Assembly (NCBI GenBank): GCA_024400835.1
Contig: JAKSMC010000016.1
Span: forward strand, 1 to 64,000
Direction of reading: 5' to 3'
Length of the DNA: 64,000 nt
DNA from: Bacteroidales bacterium
Lineage (GTDB): Bacteria; Bacteroidota; Bacteroidia; Bacteroidales; WCHB1-69
Positions 8,452 through 16,804 of the stretch are shown here, piece by piece; positions within the stretch are counted from its first letter, which is position 1; every line of letters begins with the position of its first letter. The notes beneath the pieces were generated by a model. The model was not told where the DNA came from. It did no database searches and saw nothing but the letters and a program-made list of their open reading frames with translations. Position numbers and translations under genes: made by a program.

Positions 8452-9117
8452 ATGAAAAAGATTTTTGTATTATTCAGCCTTTGCGCTATGCTGTTCGCTT
8501 GGAACCCCGCATCCGCACAAGAAAACAAAGAAGCCCATCAATGTAGCAAAGATCACGCACAGTGCTCACATCAATGCCATCAGCCCAAATTGCTGACCCC
8601 GAATTCCGTTGCTATGCTCAAAGAAGAATTCTTCAAAGAGAACCTCAAACTGAACGACAACCAGAAAGACGCTTTCTGGAAATCCTACAACAAATATGAA
8701 GCTGCCAAAAAGCAAGCCAACGAAAATGAAAAGACCGCTAAGGAAAAAGCCGGCATTCCCGCACACCACGGCTGCACGAGCCACGGCAACTGCCAAATGA
8801 CCGACCAACAGAAAGTAAAGGCTTACAGCATCCAGTTGGAAAAACGCCAAGCACTCCTCTCTGCTGAGCAGACATTCCTCAAAGAGATCTCCAAAAATCT
8901 CACAGACGAACAAATCGCTCAATACCTCGGTCTTGAAAAGGCCTTCCACATGGAAATGGCAAAACTCAAAGGCGCTGAATTCAGCCAACACAGCGAAGGC
9001 CATCACAACTGCGGACACCGTCCCGACATGTCCAAGGTGAAAATGGACAAACCTCAGCCCCGCAATATACCCGCTAAAGAAAAACCAATGCCCACCGATC
9101 AAATAAAACAGAAATAA
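8452..9117 (+). CDS. His/Cys-rich periplasmic protein, possibly Spy/CnrX-like metal binding
   Basis: A 221-residue exported protein. The signal peptide MKKIFVLFSLCAMLFAWNPASA is probably cleaved before QENK. The mature part has three His/Cys clusters: HQCSKDHAQCSHQCHQ at the N-terminus, HHGCTSHGNCQ in the middle and HSEGHHNCGHRP near the C-terminus. They are set in a mainly helical, charged framework (LNDNQKDAFWKSYNKYEAAKK, LLSAEQTFLKEISKNLTDEQ) that recalls Spy/CpxP/CnrX periplasmic helical hairpins. Metal (Zn, Cu or Ni) binding is likely from composition; the fold is inference. A strong terminator follows (9147-9172). Upstream no exact TAnnTTTG was found. It stands alone, with no metal efflux genes nearby. 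Confidence 0.7.
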   Translation: MKKIFVLFSLCAMLFAWNPASAQENKEAHQCSKDHAQCSHQCHQPKLLTPNSVAMLKEEFFKENLKLNDNQKDAFWKSYNKYEAAKKQANENEKTAKEKAGIPAHHGCTSHGNCQMTDQQKVKAYSIQLEKRQALLSAEQTFLKEISKNLTDEQIAQYLGLEKAFHMEMAKLKGAEFSQHSEGHHNCGHRPDMSKVKMDKPQPRNIPAKEKPMPTDQIKQK

Positions 9118-9146
9118 TCCCATTTCTGACTTCGTTTTAAATTGCC

Positions 9147-9172
9147 AACCACCTGCTTTCTTGCAGGTGGTT
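9147..9172 (+). terminator. Terminator of the His/Cys-rich protein gene
   Basis: AACCACCTGC (9147-9156), 6-nt loop, GCAGGTGGTT (9163-9172), then GTTTGTTTT. Confidence 0.85.
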
Positions 9173-9195
9173 GTTTGTTTTAGGCCCATATATCT

Positions 9196-9227
9196 TATTG
9201 TAGGTTCACAGATTTTATGTACGTTTG
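9196..9227 (+). promoter_or_regulatory. Promoter that fixes the start of the UvrA-like gene
   Basis: TACGTTTG at 9220-9227 matches TAnnTTTG; TATTG at 9196-9200 stands 19 bp upstream as a -33 element. Transcription should begin near 9234, so the in-frame TTG at 9225 and the ATG at 9217 (other frame) cannot be starts. Confidence 0.7.
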
Positions 9228-9248
9228 CACCCTCAAAACAAAAAATCT

Positions 9249-11513
9249 ATGGAAGAGTACTCCCCTATCCGAATCCGGCACGCTACGGAAAACAATCTCA
9301 AAGACGTTTCTCTGGAAATCCCCAAAAAGCAGATTACGGTTTTCACCGGTGTTTCCGGCTCGGGGAAAAGTTCCCTGTGTCTCGACACCATTGCCGCAGA
9401 AAGCAGACGCGAACTCAACGAGACATTCCCCTCGTTCATCCAGCAGTATCTGCCCAAATACGGCCGGCCCAAAGTGGAGCACATCGAGAACATGCCCGTC
9501 ACCATCGTCATCGACCAGAAGAAACCGGCCGCCAACAACCGTTCCACGGTCGGCACATACACCGACATATACGCACTGCTGAGGCTTTTGTACTCACGCG
9601 TCGGCAAGCCGTTCGTCGGATATTCCGACACATTCTCGTTCAACCACCCTTCCGGCAGCTGCCCGCGCTGCGACGGCCTCGGGCAAGTCACCGAGCTGGA
9701 CATCCACAAACTCGTTGATTTCGACAAGTGCTTGAATGACGAAGACGTCATCCACTTCCCAACCTTCACGACCGGCGCCTGGCGATGGAAACGCTACGCC
9801 TACAGCGGTCTGTTCGATCTCGACAAGAAAATCAAAGATTACAGCAAGGAAGAACTCGACCTTTTCCTCTATTCTCCACAGATACGACTGAAGAACCCGC
9901 CCTCCAACTGGCCGAAGTCTGCAAAGTTCGAAGGCATGTTCCCGCGCATGTACCGCAGCATCATCACCACCAAGGAAGGCAAGCGCCAACAGAAAGTGCT
10001 GGACCATATGGTTTCCACCTTCGAATGTCCTGAATGCCACGGCAGCCGTGTCAACGAACGTGTGCGCAGCTGCCTCATCAACGGCAAGAACATCGCCCAA
10101 GTGGTGGAACTGCCCATCTCCGATGCCGTGCACTTCGTCGAAGCCATCAACGAGCCTTTGGCTGTCGACCTCAAACGGGAGTTGCTGAAACGCCTGCAGG
10201 CACTCGTCGACATTGGACTGGGATACCTCTCCCTAAGCCGAGGCACGGGCACGCTCTCCGGCGGCGAAGCCCAACGCATCAAAATCGCCAAATACATCAA
10301 CTCGCCACTCACCGATATGGCCTACGTCCTGGACGAACCTTCCGTCGGCTTGCATCCGCAGGATATCGCCAGACTGAAAAAATCGCTGGAGAACCTGCGC
10401 GACCACGGCAACACCATCCTCATTGTTGAGCACCACCGCGAAATCATCGCCATGGCTGACCACATCGTTGACATGGGTCCGGAAGCCGGCAGTCGAGGCG
10501 GCGAAATCACCTTCCAAGGCGACTACGCCAACCTGCTGAAATCCGAAACCACAACCGGACGCATGTTGCGATACAAAGGCCGGCTCAAGGACAAAATCCG
10601 ACAGCCCAACGGACTGTTCCGCATCGAGCATGCGAAATTGCACAACCTAAAGGACCTATCTGTGGACATCCCGCTCGGTGTGCTCACCGTCATTGCCGGC
10701 GTGGCAGGCTCCGGGAAAAGCTCCCTGATGGAAGTCTTCCAACAGCAATGCGACCGTCCCACCATATTCATCGGACAAAAAAACATCGGCATAAACCTGC
10801 GCTCCACACCAGCCACCTATTTGGATATTTCCGACACGATTCGCAAACTATTCGCCCAAGCCAGCCATACCAATATGCAGTTGTTCTCTTTCAACTCCAA
10901 AGGAGGCTGCCCGGCCTGCGGCGGCAAAGGCACCATCGTTTCGGACATGGCATTTATGGAATCCATAGAAACCGTTTGCGACGTCTGCCACGGCACAAGA
11001 TACAATCAAGAAATCCTACAATATAGATATAATGGAAAGAATATTGCGGAAGTAATGGACATGTCCGTGGAAGAAGCGTTGGAATTCTTCTCCGACCAGC
11101 CATTCCGTCCGCAGTTGCAGGCGTTGTACGATGTCGGATTGGGTTATCTGCACCTCAACCAGGCGATGACGACATTGAGCGGTGGAGAACTGCAGCGGGT
11201 GAAGTTGGCATCCTTCCTGCACCGCAAAGGCGAAATCTTCATTTTGGACGAGCCCACCGACGGACTCCATCTCGATGACATCGGCAAGCTACTGCAACTT
11301 TTCAACAAAATGACAGATGCCGGGAACACCCTGATTCTCATCGAGCACAGCTTGGATGTCATGAAAGAGGCCGATCACATCATAGAACTTGGTCCCGGCG
11401 GCGGCGAATCCGGCGGTTCCATTCTTTTCACGGGCACACCCGAGGAGATGCTAAAGAGCGACTTCAGCGTAACCAGGCCCTATTTACTAACCTCACTTCC
11501 CAAAAACGACTAA
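9249..11513 (+). CDS. UvrA-like excinuclease ABC ATPase, short (class II) form
   Basis: A 754-residue cytoplasmic tandem ABC ATPase of the UvrA family. Walker A TGVSGSGKSSL and AGVAGSGKSSL, signatures LSGGEAQRIKIAK and LSGGELQRVKLAS, and Walker B AYVLDEPSVGLHPQD and IFILDEPTDGLHLDD are all intact. Zinc knuckles CPRCDGLG, CPECHGSR, CPACGGKG and CDVCHGTR are present. At about 750 residues it is well short of canonical UvrA (about 940), as in UvrA2/drug-resistance-type paralogues that lack part of the UvrB-interaction insert. It may act in antibiotic tolerance or accessory DNA repair rather than core excision. The start is the ATG at 9249 (MEEYSPIRIRHATENNL), just after the promoter. DUF1294 follows after 8 bp and is probably cotranscribed. 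Confidence 0.9.
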   Translation: MEEYSPIRIRHATENNLKDVSLEIPKKQITVFTGVSGSGKSSLCLDTIAAESRRELNETFPSFIQQYLPKYGRPKVEHIENMPVTIVIDQKKPAANNRSTVGTYTDIYALLRLLYSRVGKPFVGYSDTFSFNHPSGSCPRCDGLGQVTELDIHKLVDFDKCLNDEDVIHFPTFTTGAWRWKRYAYSGLFDLDKKIKDYSKEELDLFLYSPQIRLKNPPSNWPKSAKFEGMFPRMYRSIITTKEGKRQQKVLDHMVSTFECPECHGSRVNERVRSCLINGKNIAQVVELPISDAVHFVEAINEPLAVDLKRELLKRLQALVDIGLGYLSLSRGTGTLSGGEAQRIKIAKYINSPLTDMAYVLDEPSVGLHPQDIARLKKSLENLRDHGNTILIVEHHREIIAMADHIVDMGPEAGSRGGEITFQGDYANLLKSETTTGRMLRYKGRLKDKIRQPNGLFRIEHAKLHNLKDLSVDIPLGVLTVIAGVAGSGKSSLMEVFQQQCDRPTIFIGQKNIGINLRSTPATYLDISDTIRKLFAQASHTNMQLFSFNSKGGCPACGGKGTIVSDMAFMESIETVCDVCHGTRYNQEILQYRYNGKNIAEVMDMSVEEALEFFSDQPFRPQLQALYDVGLGYLHLNQAMTTLSGGELQRVKLASFLHRKGEIFILDEPTDGLHLDDIGKLLQLFNKMTDAGNTLILIEHSLDVMKEADHIIELGPGGGESGGSILFTGTPEEMLKSDFSVTRPYLLTSLPKND

Positions 11514-11521
11514 AAAGAACA

Positions 11522-11785
11522 ATGAAATTCATATTGATTTACATCGCAGCGACGAGCATTATCTCATTTTTAATGTTCGGAATCGACAAAATAAAAGCAA
11601 AAAATCATCTTTGGCGCATTCCCGAAAGCGCATTATTGATATCTGCGGCCATCGGTGGGAGCATCGGTTCCCTATTGGCTATGGGGTTATTCCGGCACAA
11701 AACCAAGCACAAGAAGTTTACCATCGGGATCCCTGTGATACTCATACTCCAGGTTGTCCTAAGCTATCTAATCTTCTTTAAATAA
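11522..11785 (+). CDS. DUF1294 family small membrane protein
   Basis: An 87-residue inner-membrane protein with three hydrophobic segments. MFGIDKIKAK, RIPESALL and GGSIGSLLAMGLFRHKTKHKKF are the family signature of DUF1294. Function unknown. It begins 8 bp after the UvrA-like gene and ends just before a bidirectional hairpin, so it is probably the last gene of that operon. Confidence 0.88.
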   Translation: MKFILIYIAATSIISFLMFGIDKIKAKNHLWRIPESALLISAAIGGSIGSLLAMGLFRHKTKHKKFTIGIPVILILQVVLSYLIFFK

Positions 11786-11806
11786 GCTAATTAATAGAAA
11801 TAAAAA

Positions 11807-11837
11807 AAAGCGCTGAATTTCAAAATTCAACGCTTTT
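11807..11837. terminator. Bidirectional terminator between DUF1294 and tRNA-Leu
   Basis: AAAAGCG-C-TGAATTT and AAAATTCA-A-CGCTTTT form a near-perfect hairpin (11807-11820 / 11822-11837) with A runs on the left and T runs on the right. It can stop both convergent units. Confidence 0.8.
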
Positions 11838-11843
11838 GCGATG

Positions 11844-11927
11844 TGCCCAGGACAAGAGTCGAACTTGCACGGGAGTCCTCCCACTACCCCCTCAAAGTAG
11901 CGTGTCTACCAATTCCACCACCTGGGC
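11844..11927 (-). tRNA. tRNA-Leu, anticodon GAG
   Basis: The minus strand reads GCCCAGG (acceptor), TGGTGGAATTGGTAGACACG (D arm, Leu-type), an anticodon arm with loop TTGAGGG (anticodon GAG, complement at 11891-11893), a long variable arm (GGGAG-GA-CTCCC), and a T arm GTTCGACTC before the closing CCTGGGC + A. The long variable arm confirms a class II tRNA. The 3' CCA is not encoded. It decodes CUC/CUU. It is transcribed from a TATTTTTG box at 11941-11948 and ends at hairpin 11807-11837. Confidence 0.95.
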
Positions 11928-11940
11928 TCGTTTGCGGCGG

Positions 11941-11948
11941 CAAAAATA
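11941..11948 (-). promoter_or_regulatory. -7 box of tRNA-Leu
   Basis: CAAAAATA on the plus strand is TATTTTTG on the minus strand, 13 bp before the tRNA 5' end. Confidence 0.6.
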
Positions 11949-12006
11949 CACTTTTTTTGATATGATATCACATTTTGAAAAATTTTTTTTATTCGGAAAA
12001 AAATCG

Positions 12007-12014
12007 TATCTTTG
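12007..12014 (+). promoter_or_regulatory. -7 box that fixes the start of the glycogen-synthase-like gene
   Basis: TATCTTTG, 19 bp before ATG 12034. The open frame extends upstream through the antisense of tRNA-Leu, but this box rules out upstream starts. Confidence 0.7.
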
Positions 12015-12033
12015 CGCTTCCAAAAATTATACT

Positions 12034-12855
12034 ATGGCAAAGAAAAAAGTATTATTTATCACACCAGAAATATTTCCCTATTTTCCAGAGGGTTACATCT
12101 CCAATATCTGCCGATACCTTCCTCAGGGCATTCAAGAACGTGAAAATGAAATTCGCACTTTCATGCCCAAGTTCGGCTGTGTGAACGAGCATCGTCATAT
12201 GCTTCACGAAGTTATCCGCCTCTCCGGGCAGAACATTATCATTGAGGACACCGACCATCCTTTGATTATCAAAGTGGCTTCTTTGCAGAATGTCCGCATG
12301 CAGATTTATTTTATCGACAGCGAAGACTATTTCAAGAGAAAAACCCCGTATTACGATGCAGAAGGCGTCTTTTATCCGGACAACGATTCCCGCGCCATCT
12401 TCTACGCCAAAGGAGTCATCGAAACCGTCCGCAAGTTAGGTTGGGAGCCTGACATCATCCACTGCCACGGTTGGATTTCCGCTTTGGTGCCGATGTTCGT
12501 GAAAACCGTATACAAAGACGACCCGTTGTTGCAGTCCTGCAAAATCGTCTATACCATCATGCCGGATTCATTCCCCGAAAAGTTCTCCACGAACTTCGGC
12601 AAGAAGCTCCGTCAGACCAACATCCCGCGCGAGTGCCTCAACCACTTCCGCAACCCCGGATACGATCAGATCATCCAAACAGCCGTCGATTTCTCCGACG
12701 CAGTGTCTTTGACTCCTGATGTCAAAAAACGTCTCCTCACTTATGTGGAGCAGTCAGGCAAACCCGTTCTGGAGCATCCGGACGACGACAACTACGTCGA
12801 TTTATATGACGAATTTTACGATCATCTTTTGTCAGACAGGTCAGATAACGCATAA
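12034..12855 (+). CDS. Glycogen/starch synthase N-terminal-domain protein (GT5-like, one domain)
   Basis: 273 residues from MAKKKVLFITPEIFPYFPEG. It corresponds to the N-terminal Rossmann domain of GT5 glycogen synthases: VLFITPEI, HEVIRLSG, VYFID-like QIYFIDSEDYF, RAIFYAKGVIETV and PDIIHCHGWISALVP are all recognisable. Full GT5 enzymes are about 480 residues with a second nucleotide-binding domain, which is missing here. The usual K-x-G-G ADP-glucose loop reads FPEGYISN, so ordinary glycogen synthase activity is doubtful. From memory, short proteins of this kind recur in Bacteroidales in the same position before a DUF4270 lipoprotein gene, here 6 bp downstream. Real function unknown. Confidence 0.8.
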   Translation: MAKKKVLFITPEIFPYFPEGYISNICRYLPQGIQERENEIRTFMPKFGCVNEHRHMLHEVIRLSGQNIIIEDTDHPLIIKVASLQNVRMQIYFIDSEDYFKRKTPYYDAEGVFYPDNDSRAIFYAKGVIETVRKLGWEPDIIHCHGWISALVPMFVKTVYKDDPLLQSCKIVYTIMPDSFPEKFSTNFGKKLRQTNIPRECLNHFRNPGYDQIIQTAVDFSDAVSLTPDVKKRLLTYVEQSGKPVLEHPDDDNYVDLYDEFYDHLLSDRSDNA

Positions 12856-12861
12856 ATCTCA

Positions 12862-14172
12862 ATGAAAAAACTTTGGCTCGCGGGCATCATCGCCGCTCTT
12901 CTTTCTATCTTTGCCTCCTGCGACAACGAAAACTCAAGTATCGGTCTGGGCTTGACCGACCAAGTGGGCACTGACTTCACGGACACTGTTTCCGTGACTG
13001 CCTATTCTATGCTGGAAGACACTATCAGCACTATGAACATGAGTGCCAACCTCATCGGGAACATTCACGACCCTGTTTTCGGTGACTGCACAGCTACCAC
13101 ATACGCTCAATTCGACTTGGCCGGCGCCTCCGTCAACTTCGGAGAGTCCCCGGTTGTAGACTCCGTCGTGCTAACCCTTCAGCTGGCCTCCTATTACGGA
13201 GACACCAACTCTCATGTAGGCATCCGCGTGTACCGGCTCACCGACCAAATGTGGTTCGACAACTACAACAGCCTCAGTACCGTCCCCTACGATCCCACTC
13301 CGCTGAACTATTCTCTGACCGGCTACACCATCGCCCCTACCACCGACGTCGTCGTCGACACCGGCAATTGCAGCCCGCATATCCGTATCAGACTTTCACA
13401 AGCCTTCGGACAATATCTCTTGAACCATCAATCGGAAATGACCAGCAACTCATCTTTCAAGAACTTCTTCAAAGGCCTACGCATTTCCGCAGTATCTCAT
13501 ACAGGCTCAACCGGATATATGCTGCTTACCAGCATGACGAGTTCCTTAAGCGGTATCACCCTGTACTATCACAACAGCACGAGCCCGACAACAAAATACG
13601 TGTTCCCTTGCAACAATGAATGCAAGCGATTCACCAATTTCGCACACAACTACTCCGCTTCATCTGACGCCGACTTCATTCATTCCGTATTGGAAGGCAA
13701 CCATGACGGCGGGACACAGAAAATTTACGTTCAGGCCACGGGCGGTGTTAAAACCAAGATAACGTTCCCGCATCTCAAAGATGCCTTCAAGAGTATCGAC
13801 AACCGCGTCGTCATCAATCGCGCAGAATTGGTCATCAAGGACATCTCTCCCGACGAGGCCTACCTGATTCATCCGGGTTCGCTGACCCTGCAGGGCATCA
13901 AAGCCGACAGCTCTTTGGCATATCTTCCTGATGACAGCTATTTGACGTCCACAGACCATTTCGGCGGCCAATACGACCCCGTAAAACACGAATACAGATT
14001 CCGTATTACTCAATACGTCCAGAACATCATCCACGGCCAAGGAGACTTGACCAATTCCATTTACTTGGTCATCAACGGCGCCGCAGTCCGTGCCAACCGA
14101 CTGATTGCCGGCGGCACCGGCCTCGACAATGAAAACCGTCTGCGCCTCGAATTATCCTACACCACATACTAA
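12862..14172 (+). CDS. DUF4270 family lipoprotein
   Basis: A 436-residue lipoprotein of unknown function. It has a signal peptide with lipobox FASC (MKKLWLAGIIAALLSIFASC), then SSIGLGLTDQVGTDFTDT and GNIHDPVFGDCTATTYAQF, the usual DUF4270 opening. The body is beta-rich and Ser/Thr-rich with no catalytic motif. It ends NRLRLELSYTTY, a typical family end. It starts 6 bp after the glycogen-synthase-like gene, and its stop overlaps the start of the MATE gene (TAATG), so the three are probably one operon. Probably sits at the outer membrane or cell surface. Confidence 0.87.
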   Translation: MKKLWLAGIIAALLSIFASCDNENSSIGLGLTDQVGTDFTDTVSVTAYSMLEDTISTMNMSANLIGNIHDPVFGDCTATTYAQFDLAGASVNFGESPVVDSVVLTLQLASYYGDTNSHVGIRVYRLTDQMWFDNYNSLSTVPYDPTPLNYSLTGYTIAPTTDVVVDTGNCSPHIRIRLSQAFGQYLLNHQSEMTSNSSFKNFFKGLRISAVSHTGSTGYMLLTSMTSSLSGITLYYHNSTSPTTKYVFPCNNECKRFTNFAHNYSASSDADFIHSVLEGNHDGGTQKIYVQATGGVKTKITFPHLKDAFKSIDNRVVINRAELVIKDISPDEAYLIHPGSLTLQGIKADSSLAYLPDDSYLTSTDHFGGQYDPVKHEYRFRITQYVQNIIHGQGDLTNSIYLVINGAAVRANRLIAGGTGLDNENRLRLELSYTTY

Positions 14173-15530
14173 TGGCTCAAGGAATATCCGTATCTCGAAA
14201 GGAAATCTGGCAGATCACCTACCCTATTATCTTCGGCAACCTGGCTCAGACGATCATCGTCTTGGTCAATACCATATTCCTCGGACATATAGGGGCAGCC
14301 GAATTAGGCGCTGCCATGATGGCAGGACTTTACTACCTCGTCTTCACAACGTTCACCCAGGGGTTCGCCATAGGCGTCCAGATTTTGGTTGCCCGCCGGC
14401 TCGGAGAAGGAAATCTCCGTGAAATCGGGCCTATTTTCGAACACGGATTTCTATTCACACTTCTTTTAGGACTCTCATTGTTCGGAGTGCTTCATTTCTG
14501 CACAGCCTCCATTTTGGGGGGCATCATACACTCCGACAGCATCTACACTTCCGCCATCAAATTCATGGACTTCCGCAAGTGGGGCATCATCTTTGTCAGT
14601 ATGAATTATCTGTTCCGCTGCCTCTACATCGGGCTTTCCAACACCAAGATCATCACCTACACCACATTGGCCATGGCCGTAGTAAACATTCTTTTCGACT
14701 ACGCCTTGATTTTCGGCCATTTCGGACTTCCGCAGATGGGCGTGGCCGGTGCAGGTCTCTCCTCCGTGTTAGCCGAAATCACAGCCTGTATCGTATTCTT
14801 CTTCTATACTTTTGCCAAACTGCCTTACAAAGAATATGACATTTTTGCATTTAGTACCTTTAGATTCAATCTATTAGGGCACATTCTCAAAATATCTCTG
14901 CCAACCATGTTCCAACGATTGATATCTTTCGGTTCGTGGTTCCTATTCTTTGCCATGATTGAACATCTTGGAGAGCAGGAAGTGGCCATATCAGGAATCG
15001 TGCGAAGTGTCTTTCTACTTTGCACGCTGACCGTTTTTGCCTACGGTTCCTGCGCCAACACGCTTACCAGCCGCCTCATCGGAGCAGGACTGCAAGACGA
15101 GGTGCCGCGCACGCTCAGACGCATCCTGGCGATTTCGATGGCCACGTTGATTCCGATACTCATCATCTTCTCCATCTTTCCCGAACAAATAGCCTCCATA
15201 TACACCGACGACAAACTGTTAGCAGCGCACTCCGTACCCGCTCTCTTCGTTGTCTACATTTCCTCCATCATGATGGCGGTAGCTATGATCTACTTCGAAT
15301 TCGTTTCCGGAACAGGCCGCACAACTTTCGCCCTTCTCATCGAAACCGGCGTCCTTGTTTTCTATATGGCATACATCTATTTAGCAACCGAGCTCTTGCA
15401 TTTCAGCATCCAGTTCGTCTGGACAGCCGACTGGGTGTACTCGTTCCTGCTCATGGTCGGGTCTGTGGCCTTCATGAAATGGTATCCTTGGAAATACAAA
15501 GATCTCAAAGGAAACAACAAAACCATCTAA
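14172..15530 (+). CDS. MATE family efflux transporter
   Basis: A 452-residue inner-membrane protein with about 12 hydrophobic helices, a length normal for MATE exporters. MATE hallmarks are ITYPIIFGNLAQTIIVLVNT (TM1) and FIGHLG-like FLGHIGAAELGAAMMAG. The second half repeats the pattern (ISLPTMFQRLISFGSW, EVAISGIVRSVFLL). It probably exports organic cations or drugs by Na+/H+ antiport; substrate not readable. The start ATG overlaps the DUF4270 stop by one base (TAATG), so translation is coupled. Confidence 0.93.
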   Translation: MAQGISVSRKEIWQITYPIIFGNLAQTIIVLVNTIFLGHIGAAELGAAMMAGLYYLVFTTFTQGFAIGVQILVARRLGEGNLREIGPIFEHGFLFTLLLGLSLFGVLHFCTASILGGIIHSDSIYTSAIKFMDFRKWGIIFVSMNYLFRCLYIGLSNTKIITYTTLAMAVVNILFDYALIFGHFGLPQMGVAGAGLSSVLAEITACIVFFFYTFAKLPYKEYDIFAFSTFRFNLLGHILKISLPTMFQRLISFGSWFLFFAMIEHLGEQEVAISGIVRSVFLLCTLTVFAYGSCANTLTSRLIGAGLQDEVPRTLRRILAISMATLIPILIIFSIFPEQIASIYTDDKLLAAHSVPALFVVYISSIMMAVAMIYFEFVSGTGRTTFALLIETGVLVFYMAYIYLATELLHFSIQFVWTADWVYSFLLMVGSVAFMKWYPWKYKDLKGNNKTI

Positions 15531-15560
15531 CTTTAGCATATAAAAAACGAAAATATACCA

Positions 15561-16751
15561 ATGTCACAGAAATTACCAGACATCCCACTCGAACAAGCCG
15601 TGCTCCTCGCGGTTTCCACACCCTCCATTTCAGAAGAAAAGACTCATGAGTACCTCGATGAGCTGGCATTTCTCGTGGACACGGCCGGCGGCCACGCGGT
15701 AAAGCAATTCACCCAGAACCTGCAGTATCCAGACCCTCGAACCTACATGGGTTCCGGTAAGATGAAGGAAGTGGCCGAATACATCCACGAAAACAACATA
15801 GACTTGGTTGTTGTGGATGACGAACTCTCCCCGTCACAGCAACGCAATATAGAAGGGGTCTTGGGCTGCAAAGTCATGGACCGCACGCACCTGATTCTCG
15901 ACATTTTCGCCAAACGCGCGCAAACCGCCCACGCCAAGGTGCAAGTGGAGCTGGCGCAATATAAGTACCTGCTGCCACGCCTGACCGGCATGTGGACGCA
16001 CTTGGAGAAACAACGAGGCGGTATTGGTATGCGCGGCCCCGGTGAAAAGGAAATCGAAACCGACCGACGAATTATCCGCCAGCGTATTTCGCTGCTGGAG
16101 AACAAACTCAAAGACATTGACCGTCAGAAGGCCACACAGCGCGGACATCGCGACAAGTTCGTGCGCGTGGCACTCGTGGGCTATACCAATGTCGGCAAGT
16201 CCACCATCATGAATATGCTGAGCAACGCGGAGGTCTTTGCCGAGAACAAACTGTTCGCCACATTGGACACCACCGTGCGCAAAGTTGTTTTCGGCAATTT
16301 GCCGTTCCTGCTCTCCGACACCGTCGGATTCATCCGCAAACTGCCACACGGACTGGTCGAGTCTTTCAAATCCACCTTGGATGAAATCCGCGAAACAGAC
16401 CTGCTGCTGCATGTCGTCGACATCAGCCATCCCGATTTCGAAGAGCAAATTGCCGTCGTCAACCAAACCCTCGCCGAAATCAACGCAAGCAGCAAACCGA
16501 TGATTATCATCTTCAACAAGATAGACCAATACACCTGGGTGGAAAAAGAACCCGACGACCTCACACCGAAGACAAAGGAGAACACCACCTTGGAAGAACT
16601 CAAAGCCACCTGGATGGCAAAAAGCAGCAACAAGACATTCTTCATTTCGGCAAAAACGAAAGAAAATGTCAATGAAATGAAAGAAGAGCTTTACGAAGAA
16701 ATCAAGAAACTGCACATACAGATTTATCCGTACAATAATTTCTTGTACTAA
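15561..16751 (+). CDS. hflX: Ribosome-associated GTPase HflX
   Basis: A 396-residue cytoplasmic GTPase that splits or rescues ribosomes. The N-terminal HflX domain has GSGKMKEVAEYI and VDDELSPSQQRNIEGVLG, followed by a coiled linker with GGIGMRGPGEKEIETDRR. The G domain shows GYTNVGKST (G1), ATLDTTVR (G2), LSDTVGFIRKLPH (G3), FNKID (G4) and FISAK (G5). Length and motif order are normal. It lies 30 bp after the MATE gene and converges on xseA across a 53-bp gap. Confidence 0.97.
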   Translation: MSQKLPDIPLEQAVLLAVSTPSISEEKTHEYLDELAFLVDTAGGHAVKQFTQNLQYPDPRTYMGSGKMKEVAEYIHENNIDLVVVDDELSPSQQRNIEGVLGCKVMDRTHLILDIFAKRAQTAHAKVQVELAQYKYLLPRLTGMWTHLEKQRGGIGMRGPGEKEIETDRRIIRQRISLLENKLKDIDRQKATQRGHRDKFVRVALVGYTNVGKSTIMNMLSNAEVFAENKLFATLDTTVRKVVFGNLPFLLSDTVGFIRKLPHGLVESFKSTLDEIRETDLLLHVVDISHPDFEEQIAVVNQTLAEINASSKPMIIIFNKIDQYTWVEKEPDDLTPKTKENTTLEELKATWMAKSSNKTFFISAKTKENVNEMKEELYEEIKKLHIQIYPYNNFLY

Positions 16752-16804
16752 TCCTCAAGACAATAGCCGTAAATAAAAAATGTGGATTTTGAAAAAGAGG
16801 TCCA

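Noticed and set aside
11836..12033. N-terminal extension of the glycogen-synthase-like gene
   Set aside because: It would translate the antisense of tRNA-Leu and lies upstream of the TATCTTTG promoter box.
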